Shown: piece by piece, positions 47,165-54,933 of the stretch
Layout: each line of letters opens with the position of its first letter
How positions within the stretch are numbered: position 1 is the stretch's first letter
NCBI RefSeq assembly: GCF_014204795.1
Contig: NZ_JACHMB010000001.1
Span: 496,001-560,000, forward strand
Direction of reading: 5' to 3'
Length of the DNA stretch: 64,000 nt
DNA from: Nonomuraea jabiensis
Lineage (GTDB): Bacteria > Actinomycetota > Actinomycetes > Streptosporangiales > Streptosporangiaceae
Translations under genes and position numbers: made by a program
The notes under the pieces: generated by a model
Seen by the model: only the letters and a program-made list of their open reading frames with translations
Told to the model about the DNA's origin: nothing
Database searches by the model: none

Positions 47165-48712
47165 TTAGGGGTCCAGTCCTTCGAGGATCTCGCGGACCGC
47201 TCGTGCGTTGGGATGGTTGGTACCGTACCGCCGCACTAGATCCTTTAGGAGGGGGGCAAAGGTCCCCCTCGCTCGGGCCGCATCACCCGCGCCCAGCTCG
47301 AGCAGGCCGATTTGGCGCCGGAGTTCCAGGATGCGATCCTCGTCCACTCCGAAACGCCACTCATCCCCGAGCAGTTCCCTGAGCTTGTGCAGGGCAAGAT
47401 TCGTGTCGCCGAGCATGGCCAGGGCGTTGGCCTCCATCATGCGGAAGCGCAGGGCCAAGTCGTTGGCGGGTCCCTCTTGCTGCGCGATGTCGACGGCGAG
47501 CTGGGCGAACTCCGGGGCGGCACGCCGGTAGTCCCCTCCGAGGAAGAGCACATCCGCCAGTTCGATCCGGAGCGTGAGCACTTCGGGATCCATCGCGCCG
47601 AGCGTCTCCGCGGCAGGCTGCACGACTCTGCCGAGCACCTCCGCCGCTTGCGTGAAACGAGATTCCGCCTTAAGCGCTTCGGCGTCCTTTCTCGCGTACG
47701 AGATGTCGCTCGGCCGGAAGGAGACGTCGACAGGGCGAGGACGTGCTGAGGGTGCCAGCATGGGAGCCGTCCCGCCGGCGTCCCTTTCTACAGGCGCGCC
47801 GACTCGGCCCACCACTCCCGCATACATCTGGACTGGTTGCGGTGAGGCGACATCCACGTAGCCAAGAAGAGGCGGCAGATCGTCACAGAATTCGAGCAGC
47901 CGCTCGTAGACGTCCGCAGCGGATGCGGGCCGGTGGTCCGGCGACTTCTCCAGCATCCAAAGGACCAGTTTCTCCAGCTTCTCAGGCGCATCTCGCCTTC
48001 GGTGCCGCAGCGGCTGCGGCACCCGGTCGATGTGGTTGCGCAGGGATGCAAGCGGGGTGGGACCACCGAACTGATTCTTGCCGGAGATCATCTCATCCAG
48101 CACGACACCGAGAGAGTAGAGGTCGGCCTGCGGACCGGTGGTGCCGGCCATCGCCTGTTCGGGCGCCATGTATTCCGGTGTACCCACGGTCATCCCGGTC
48201 CGCGTCAACCGCGTGGCGGTGGGTGAGATGGCCGCGGCGACACCGAAGTCGAGCACCTTGACGGCGCCTTCAGGCGTCAGCATGAGGTTGCTGGGCTTGA
48301 GGTCCCGGTGAATCAGCGAGTTGACATGGGCAGCCGCGAGCACCGAGCACACCTGGGCGGCAATGGCCGCGGCCCAGGGGATAGGGATCTCCGTCTCGTC
48401 GATCAGCGTTTCGACGGAGACGCCGGGGATCTGCTGCATGACCAGGTACAGGTTGTCCTGGTGGGTGCCGCAGTCGTACACGGCGGGGACGCCAGGGTGC
48501 TCCAACCGGGCGGTAATGCGGGATTCCCTGACAAATCGCTGGGCGAGCTCATTATCCGGTTTCCCGTCAGGCAGGCGATCCACTCGAATGAACTTAATCG
48601 CGATCGGCCTGTCCAAACGCTTGTCGAAACCGAACCAGACCTCGCCCATGCCGCCTCCGCGACGCGACAAGGGGTCCAGTTCGTACCGGCCGCCGATCGT
48701 TTGTCTGGTCAT
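47165..48712 (-). CDS. Ser/Thr protein kinase with C-terminal helical repeats
   Basis: 515 residues; GGAGAGG lies ahead of the ATG. Kinase domain 10-270: glycine loop SRRGGGMGEVWFG, Lys in AIKFIR, catalytic HRDLKPSN (about 131-138), DFG, and GTPEYMAPEQ. The C-terminal ~180 residues form TPR-like helices (EALKAESRFTQAAEVLGRVV, LRIELADVLFLGGDYRRAAP, ANALAMLGDTNLALHKLREL). No membrane segment, so cytoplasmic. It opens the leftward defence operon and probably acts as its signal transducer. Confidence 0.93.
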   Translation of the reverse strand: MTRQTIGGRYELDPLSRRGGGMGEVWFGFDKRLDRPIAIKFIRVDRLPDGKPDNELAQRFVRESRITARLEHPGVPAVYDCGTHQDNLYLVMQQIPGVSVETLIDETEIPIPWAAAIAAQVCSVLAAAHVNSLIHRDLKPSNLMLTPEGAVKVLDFGVAAAISPTATRLTRTGMTVGTPEYMAPEQAMAGTTGPQADLYSLGVVLDEMISGKNQFGGPTPLASLRNHIDRVPQPLRHRRRDAPEKLEKLVLWMLEKSPDHRPASAADVYERLLEFCDDLPPLLGYVDVASPQPVQMYAGVVGRVGAPVERDAGGTAPMLAPSARPRPVDVSFRPSDISYARKDAEALKAESRFTQAAEVLGRVVQPAAETLGAMDPEVLTLRIELADVLFLGGDYRRAAPEFAQLAVDIAQQEGPANDLALRFRMMEANALAMLGDTNLALHKLRELLGDEWRFGVDEDRILELRRQIGLLELGAGDAARARGTFAPLLKDLVRRYGTNHPNARAVREILEGLDP

Positions 48713-48815
48713 CCGGCCGCCTCTCCTTCGAGCTCTGCTCCCTAGAAGAAATTACCGGATCTAGGCGGCGTTCACAGGTGCCACGCATACCTCGGCTTTA
48801 CCTAAGATTCGCGAT
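48713..48815. promoter_or_regulatory. Divergent promoter region between two kinase genes
   Basis: 103 bp separate the starts of the leftward kinase operon and the rightward membrane kinase. Promoters for both must lie here; no clear operator palindrome was seen. Confidence 0.45.
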
Positions 48816-50405
48816 ATGGCCCGGCAGAACGATCACGATCGCCTTCCTCTTGAACCCACTCATGTCAGGCCTGCGCTGATCGATACGCTGAGCTTCGCGT
48901 GGGCGATCGTACCGTTGTTGTCGATCGGGGTCCTCACGCCGTTGAGCATCGGTTTCGCCGCCTTCCGGATCAGGAGCCGGCTGGTCGCCGTTACTGCCGC
49001 CGGTTACCTGATCCTGGCCCTGGGACTCATTGCGACGGAAGGGCTGCGTGACTGGCCCGCCGGTGACTGGCGCAACGAACTCACCTGGGCAGCGTGGTGC
49101 GTCGGTCCGTGGTTCGGTGGAACGCTACAAGGATTCCTGCTCCGTACCAGGGTCTTCCCGGCGAAACCCCTACCCTCGACGACGACGCATGGCACGCATT
49201 CTGGTCGAGAGTCCCAGACGTCATGGGATCCCTGGGCAAGCCCGCCATCGGCCGAGGCCTTGCCGATTTCCGACAAACCAACCCAACAGATCCTGGCAGG
49301 ACCCGCCGGACTGGCGGTTCCGCTCAGCTATCTCTGGGCGGTCATACCGCTCCTTTCGCTCGGCCTCGCCACCTCCCTGGCCATCGGCGCGGCGGCGGTG
49401 CGCTTGGGGAGTTGGAGGCAGGGCGTCGCCGCGGCGATCTATCTCGTGTGCCTGGCGGTCTTCATCATCGCGGGCGACCCGATGGCCACGATGCCGGACA
49501 CGGCCTGGCAGTTCCAGCTGGTGTTGTGGACCTGGTCTTTGGGGCCGTGGTGGGGAGGCACCTTCCACGCCTTCATGCTGCGGCAGGCCGTATTCAGCAG
49601 GCGTCCAGAGCTTACGCCCCCGTCGGGCCACCCCCACGATGTCATCGGCCCGTACCGGCTCGTCAGGCGGCTCGGCAGAGGAGGTCAGGCAACCGTTCAT
49701 CTCGGCTTGAGTCCTGCCGGCAGGCAGGTCGCGGTCAAGGTACTCCATGCCTCGCTCGGTTTCGCTCCCGCCGAGCGTGAGGCGTTACGCCGGGAGATTG
49801 CCGCCGCTCAGCGGGTTCCTCCGTTCGCAACCGCGCCCATCCTGGACTTCGGGTTCGCGGACGACCGCGCGTACATCGTCAGTGAGTACGTCCCCGGCCC
49901 TACCCTGCAGGACTTCGTCGCCCGTGGTCGGCCCCTGGACGCGCATGCGGTGATCCGGCTCGCTATCGGCACGGCTGCGGCGTTACGGGGCATTCACAGC
50001 ACCGGTATCGTGCATCGGGACTTCAAGCCCGGCAACGTCCTGCTGGCGCCCGACGGTCCGCGGGTGATCGATTTCGGGATCGCGCGTATGCTCGATCGGG
50101 TCACCATCACCTCCGGAGGGATCAAGGGCACGCCTGCCTACATGTCCCCCGAGCAGGTCTCCGGCCAGGATGTCGGCCCGCCTTCGGACGTGTTCAGCTG
50201 GGCGTCCACGATGTATTTCGCAGCGACCGGGCGACTGGCCTTCGACGGACCGACGTTCGCCGCCGTCGCCCACCAGATCTGCACTCGTCGTCCTGACATC
50301 ACGGCGCTGCCACGGACGCTCCAGGGGCCAATTGCGGCGTGTTTCAACACCGATCCCCGCGCTCGGCCAACCACCGCCCAGCTCATACTCGTCGTCAGTC
50401 AGTGA
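48816..50405 (+). CDS. Membrane Ser/Thr protein kinase with duplicated N-terminal membrane module
   Basis: 529 residues. Two copies of one membrane module precede the kinase: LSFAWAIVPLLSIGVLTPLS with WCVGPWFGGTLQGFLLR, and LSYLWAVIPLLSLGLATSLA with WSLGPWWGGTFHAFMLR. The kinase domain starts at about 277 (IGPYRLVRRLGRGGQATVHL), with Lys in VAVKVLH, catalytic VHRDFKPGN (about 397-405), IDFGIAR and GTPAYMSPEQ. Actinomycete kinases usually have the opposite order, kinase first. The 3' end overlaps the convergent methylase-like gene by 11 bp. Confidence 0.92.
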   Translation: MARQNDHDRLPLEPTHVRPALIDTLSFAWAIVPLLSIGVLTPLSIGFAAFRIRSRLVAVTAAGYLILALGLIATEGLRDWPAGDWRNELTWAAWCVGPWFGGTLQGFLLRTRVFPAKPLPSTTTHGTHSGRESQTSWDPWASPPSAEALPISDKPTQQILAGPAGLAVPLSYLWAVIPLLSLGLATSLAIGAAAVRLGSWRQGVAAAIYLVCLAVFIIAGDPMATMPDTAWQFQLVLWTWSLGPWWGGTFHAFMLRQAVFSRRPELTPPSGHPHDVIGPYRLVRRLGRGGQATVHLGLSPAGRQVAVKVLHASLGFAPAEREALRREIAAAQRVPPFATAPILDFGFADDRAYIVSEYVPGPTLQDFVARGRPLDAHAVIRLAIGTAAALRGIHSTGIVHRDFKPGNVLLAPDGPRVIDFGIARMLDRVTITSGGIKGTPAYMSPEQVSGQDVGPPSDVFSWASTMYFAATGRLAFDGPTFAAVAHQICTRRPDITALPRTLQGPIAACFNTDPRARPTTAQLILVVSQ

Positions 50406-52212
50406 CCGGCTGGAGCGAGCCTACAGTGAGCCCTTCCAGGATCTGTGCGGCCAGTTGCTTGCCGATTCTGGCGGTCTCGTCGATCGCCCGCTCGTATACC
50501 TCCAGCTGTTGGAAGGCCATACCGTATCGGCGCTGCTCATTGAGCGGCAGTCGAGGTATCTGTGCCCGCCGGACGTCTATCCGCAAGGTGCCGGAATGTG
50601 TGCTCGCGGTACGTTCGGCGGACAACCTGAGAAAGCCGGCGAGGAAGTGCGGATCGAAGAGCTCCGGATCAACTCGGATCATGAACAGGTGCGGACCGAG
50701 GGTGAGCTCCTCAGTGAGCACCCGAGCATGAACCACGCGAGTGATCGCGGGGATGACCACGTCACCGGGCCGAGCGGTGATCGTGCCGACCTCGACTGTG
50801 CCTTTGCCTGTTGGGCCGCGGCCCAACGTGACGTCCTTCGCGGTCAGCAACGGCAAGTCGCCGGACTCGGTCTCCATGCGCATCGGCGTCTGCTCGAGTT
50901 GGACCGCCCCCGCGCGGATGAGTTCGCCGAGTGTGGTCATGGTAAGGGCTCGGGGCTCCTGGAGCACGTTCGGTACTGTGTCGGCTAGCTTGCGGGAGAG
51001 AGCGGCCAACTCTGCCCGTGACTCGTCCACGTTGCCGGTCGGCGGTATTACCGCTTTAGGCAAGTACCGGGATGGCGTGAGATCGACCTCATCGTCGAGT
51101 AGGTCGATGATCGATATGGCCCCCTTGGCTTCCTTGAGAAAGGACCGCCACACGGGAAGCACGTCCTCTAGCTGGCAATCGGCCATCAGAACCTGGGAGG
51201 GGACGGCGTCGTGGTCGCCGGGGCGACGCAGCAGCCACAACTGAGGCGGCTGCGTCGACTGTGGCGCGGAGCCCGCGGGAAGCCCGATCACTCCTTGCAG
51301 GGTTCCGGTGCGGAGAAGCTGCGAGCGAATTCGCCTGCCGGAGCGGCGTGCGGCCGCGGCGGGCGGCATCAGGACGACCACCTGGCCTCCGGGCCTGACC
51401 CGGGCCAGACAGTGCTGTACCCAGGCCAGCTCAGACTCCCCGCGTGGCGGAAGACCGTACTGCCAGCGTGGGTCATTGGTGAGCTCTTCGTAGCCCCAGC
51501 CACGTTCGCTGTAGGGAGGGATGCAGACGGCGGCGTCCGCTTCCATGTCCGGGAAGGCATCCGCGGTTAGGGAGTCTCCAGTCCGGATCTCCGCCTCGAC
51601 GCCTTGGGCCGCGAGGCGGGCGGCGGCCAGTCTCGCCATGGCCGCGTCCCGTTCCTGTCCGAACACGCGCCCGGCCTGGCGCCGGGCCGCGTCGACGGCA
51701 GCCATGAGAAGCCCACCGAAGCCGCAATGCGGGTCGAACACCGTGTCCGACGATTCCAGCAGCGCTGCCATCGTGGCAGCCACTTCTGCTGAGGGCACCT
51801 GAACCCGCCGGGAGTTGGTTTCGACATAGCGGCGGTAGAGAAATTCGACCGTTTCCCGCGTCCCGAGCTCTGCCGCAAGCCGGCTCGCGGCATCGGCCAG
51901 TTCTGCAGGCGGGTCGGCGTCCCCTCCAACGAGTGAGCAGGCCACGGAACTCACGACAGACAGCAGTTGGAGGTCATCAGTGGAGTTACGAATCTGCTGC
52001 CAAACCCGCTCATCAAAGGGAAGCTCATCGAGCTTGCCCTGGCTGCGGAGCCAGAATTCAACCTCGTTGAGCGAGAAGAGCGGGTTCGACGACGTCCCGC
52101 CAATAGGTTCAGGGAAGTCCTGGAACCTGCGGCGCCAATTGCTGACGGCCGCACGGCCAACACCCGCCAATCGGGCGATGTCACCCGCTGTCACCGTGGC
52201 ATCGTCCCGCAT
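50395..52212 (-). CDS. HTH / N6-methylase-like / type I specificity-like fusion, DISARM-linked
   Basis: 605 residues. The N-terminus is a MerR-like HTH (AGDIARLAGVGRAAVSNWRR). The methylase-like core has motif I as FDPHCGFGGLL (about 157) and VFGQERDAAMARLAAARL, but motif IV reads VCIPPYSER (about 228), with Ile where methylases have Asn/Asp/Ser. The C-terminal ~180 residues resemble a HsdS target-recognition half (LPLLTAKDVTLGRG, GDVVIPAITR, HSGTLRIDVRRAQIPRLPL). It starts 40 bp after drmC in the same direction and so may be a sixth gene of that operon. If motif IV is truly degenerate it would bind DNA without methylating it. Confidence 0.8.
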   Translation of the reverse strand: MRDDATVTAGDIARLAGVGRAAVSNWRRRFQDFPEPIGGTSSNPLFSLNEVEFWLRSQGKLDELPFDERVWQQIRNSTDDLQLLSVVSSVACSLVGGDADPPAELADAASRLAAELGTRETVEFLYRRYVETNSRRVQVPSAEVAATMAALLESSDTVFDPHCGFGGLLMAAVDAARRQAGRVFGQERDAAMARLAAARLAAQGVEAEIRTGDSLTADAFPDMEADAAVCIPPYSERGWGYEELTNDPRWQYGLPPRGESELAWVQHCLARVRPGGQVVVLMPPAAAARRSGRRIRSQLLRTGTLQGVIGLPAGSAPQSTQPPQLWLLRRPGDHDAVPSQVLMADCQLEDVLPVWRSFLKEAKGAISIIDLLDDEVDLTPSRYLPKAVIPPTGNVDESRAELAALSRKLADTVPNVLQEPRALTMTTLGELIRAGAVQLEQTPMRMETESGDLPLLTAKDVTLGRGPTGKGTVEVGTITARPGDVVIPAITRVVHARVLTEELTLGPHLFMIRVDPELFDPHFLAGFLRLSAERTASTHSGTLRIDVRRAQIPRLPLNEQRRYGMAFQQLEVYERAIDETARIGKQLAAQILEGLTVGSLQPVTD

Positions 52213-52252
52213 GACACCCCTCTTTCTACAGTCCGAAACTCAATTTAGTGGT

Positions 52253-53005
52253 TCACCGTAATCGCTCGAGGATGCCTTTCGCTCGTAGTTCAGCGATGTG
52301 TTCGGCGGCGCGGACCGGAGCAGTGCCACCGCGTACGAGCAGCCCGGCCTCGATGTTCTTGGCCACTCCCGACTGCGTCAGGTTCGCGCTGGAGACCAGC
52401 AGTGTCCGCCGATCGGCCACGGCGAGCTTGGCGTGCATCTTGGCTCCAGCCTCATCGCGCTTGCTCAGCGGCCAGTGCCACAGCTCTATGCCGGCCACCG
52501 AGGCGAAGGCCGCGGCCGGCTCGCCGCCGCTCATGGCCGAGCCCGCCCCGGCTAATGTCTCGACGACGACGGTCACCGTCACCCCGCGACCGACCGCCTC
52601 CGCGAGTGCAACCAGCACCGGTTCGTACGGCTTGGCGGAGTACGTCATCATGGCCAGCTCGTACCTGGCCTCGGACACCACCTCGGTCAGCACATTGCCG
52701 GTTGCCCGAACGGGCACGGGTAGCGTTCGAGGGCCCGTCCACACAGCTTCCACCCGCACGCGGTCGGCTTGTGCCTCCAAGCCTGCGGCGAGGCCGCGGA
52801 GGTAGGCGGCCAGCTCGGTACCTGTCTGGCCGGAGTCCAGCACCTCCGCGGCCACTTCGGCGAAACCCATTCGCGGCACGGCGGTGAGGATGGCTTCGCG
52901 ATGCCAGTTCTCCTCTATTCGGGCGGCGAGCAGGCGCAGGTCACTCGCGCTCAGGCGGCTCGCCGCCCGAGCGATCGTGCTCTCCGCCTTCGCTCTCTCC
53001 CTCAT
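52253..53005 (-). CDS. drmC: DISARM protein DrmC (phospholipase D-like)
   Basis: 250 residues. PLD-type HKD motif is MHAKLAVADRRTLLVSSANL (about 188-207), with the expected S-x-N downstream; TYSAKPYEPVLVALAEAV opens the catalytic half. The ATG overlaps the drmB stop by 4 nt. DrmC is conserved in DISARM but was reported as dispensable for protection in the Bacillus system. Confidence 0.9.
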   Translation of the reverse strand: MRERAKAESTIARAASRLSASDLRLLAARIEENWHREAILTAVPRMGFAEVAAEVLDSGQTGTELAAYLRGLAAGLEAQADRVRVEAVWTGPRTLPVPVRATGNVLTEVVSEARYELAMMTYSAKPYEPVLVALAEAVGRGVTVTVVVETLAGAGSAMSGGEPAAAFASVAGIELWHWPLSKRDEAGAKMHAKLAVADRRTLLVSSANLTQSGVAKNIEAGLLVRGGTAPVRAAEHIAELRAKGILERLR

Positions 53006-54933
53006 AGCAATCCGGCGAAGAGGGCCAGCTCAGGTTCATCAGCGAGCGGGACGACGAAACGGCGGTCCAGATAGCGGTTGCCTCGCTCGCAGGTCGTCTC
53101 CGAGACGAACAGGCAGACGTGGCAGGCCGCTCCGTGCAGGAAGTCCGCCGGCGCCTGCGGAGTCCGCTCCGCGCACAGCGGGTCGGATGAGCAGTGCCGT
53201 GCGTCCCGCAGAGCACCGAACGTGAGCTCGACCAGCCTGTCGGGCTCGGCGAGGGAGACGAGGCCGCCGAGCGTGCCCTCCGAGTCCGGGACGGCGGTGT
53301 AGATGAGGATGCCGCTGCGAGGATCATCCGCAGTGCCCGCGTAGATGCGCTCCGACAAGCTCGCCGAGCTGTAGCCGCACTGCAGTGCGATCGTGCGGAT
53401 GAGCAGGTGGGAAAGGGTGTGGAGCGCGTAGAAACGCGGCCCTGGCCAGCCGCGCGCGGCGTCGAAGTTTCCTTTGATGCGATCGGAATACCGATAACTG
53501 CGGAATCGGGTGTACGCCTCCAGGTGCTGCGTCATGGCCTCGGACTCGATGACCCGTTCCTCCCAGCCACGTAGCAGACCCTCCGGCAGGCGCAGGAAGA
53601 TCCCTTCGCCGCGTACCTGGCTGGCCGGGACCCAGAGCGGTCTGGATCTACTCAAGGGTGCGCGGGTGACCAACTCGGGATCTTCGGGGTCAGGGGCGTC
53701 CAGCCGGGTGAAGCCGATCAGCGCGCGGACCTCACGCAGCCGCTCGACCTGGAGCACGTCGGCGTAGACCTCCTTGAGCCTGCCGGGAACCTCATCGAGC
53801 CGCCGCACGGCGAAGTCATCGTTCGGCTCGGGCAGCTCCTCGGCGGAGAACACCTCCCATTCCGGCGAGCGCAGGTCCGGGTAGGCCGGAGGCTTCTTCT
53901 CCGTGCCACCCGCCTCGATCGCGCGGCGGCGTTCGGTGGCCTCCCAGACATCCTGGTCCGACCACTTGGCGAAATGGTCACGCATGGCGGGCAGGTTCTC
54001 CCTGGCCCAGGGATACATCGGCAGGATCAGCGGCTTGATGGCCTCCCAGTGCCGCTCGACCATGGTGTCGATGGCCTTCGCACCGGTCTGGGGCACGGCC
54101 AGCGCAGCCAGCGTTTGCGGAAACCACTGGTTGGACGCGCCGACCACGAGCACGTGCAACTGCCGGTTGCAGCCGCCTTCGTCGAAGCGGGAGAGGTGGG
54201 GGTGTCTGCCTCGGCAACGCGGCAGCTGATCCTGCCCGCGGCGGCCGAGGACGGCGCGGATGTTGCGCTTCTCCTCGCAGTTCGTGCACCGGACCTCGAC
54301 GTTGGCGCCGAGATTCCCGCCACGGTCGGTCATATGCAGCGTCGGGTGGCTGACCTTGGCGCACGGCTGCCCGTGATGGACGAACTCCACGTAAGGGAAG
54401 TCGTCCAGGTGGCCGCCGGTGCAGGCAAGCACGAAACGCGCCGCCACGGCGAGCGGTTTGCGCCCCTTCCGCTTGCGGCCGCAGTTGTCATGGAAGAAGC
54501 GAGCCTCGTGCGGCTTGCGCGGCTTGTCGTTCTCGAAGCCGAAGACCTTGGAGTCTATGGGTGCGAGGAGGTCGCACGCGGTGCAGCGCATCCATCCAGG
54601 GAACGGGACGGTGGGCACACCGACCTTGGAGGCCGGGCCGGACGGGTCGCGTTCGATCCCGGCAAGCCAGGGGGCGGGGCGCAGTTCCTTCACCGAACGG
54701 AAATCCAGATACTCTGGATCGCCCTTGTGATAGGGGAAGGACTGGATGGCCGCGAGCAACCGCGGCTCCGCGAGGGGCTCCCAGCCGTACGCACCCTCGT
54801 GGCGCCAATCATCGAGTCCTGACACCAGGACAGAGAAGTTCGGCAGGTCGACGAGGGACCCGACGCCGCTGGTGAACATCAGGTGGCTGGGGCGCACAGC
54901 TCCAGCGCGCACCCGGTATTTGTCGCCGGCCAT
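53002..54933 (-). CDS. drmB: DISARM protein DrmB (DUF1998)
   Basis: 643 residues starting MAGDKYRVRAGAVRPSHLMF. Zinc-binding Cys pairs occur at MRCTACDLL, FVLACTGGHLDDF, VRCTNCEEK and in the DUF1998 C-terminus (HTLSHLLIRTIALQCGYSSA, DPLCAER, AACHVCLFVSETTCERGN). The start follows the drmA stop directly (TAG-ATG). DrmA and DrmB form the core complex that recognises invading DNA. Confidence 0.93.
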   Translation of the reverse strand: MAGDKYRVRAGAVRPSHLMFTSGVGSLVDLPNFSVLVSGLDDWRHEGAYGWEPLAEPRLLAAIQSFPYHKGDPEYLDFRSVKELRPAPWLAGIERDPSGPASKVGVPTVPFPGWMRCTACDLLAPIDSKVFGFENDKPRKPHEARFFHDNCGRKRKGRKPLAVAARFVLACTGGHLDDFPYVEFVHHGQPCAKVSHPTLHMTDRGGNLGANVEVRCTNCEEKRNIRAVLGRRGQDQLPRCRGRHPHLSRFDEGGCNRQLHVLVVGASNQWFPQTLAALAVPQTGAKAIDTMVERHWEAIKPLILPMYPWARENLPAMRDHFAKWSDQDVWEATERRRAIEAGGTEKKPPAYPDLRSPEWEVFSAEELPEPNDDFAVRRLDEVPGRLKEVYADVLQVERLREVRALIGFTRLDAPDPEDPELVTRAPLSRSRPLWVPASQVRGEGIFLRLPEGLLRGWEERVIESEAMTQHLEAYTRFRSYRYSDRIKGNFDAARGWPGPRFYALHTLSHLLIRTIALQCGYSSASLSERIYAGTADDPRSGILIYTAVPDSEGTLGGLVSLAEPDRLVELTFGALRDARHCSSDPLCAERTPQAPADFLHGAACHVCLFVSETTCERGNRYLDRRFVVPLADEPELALFAGLL

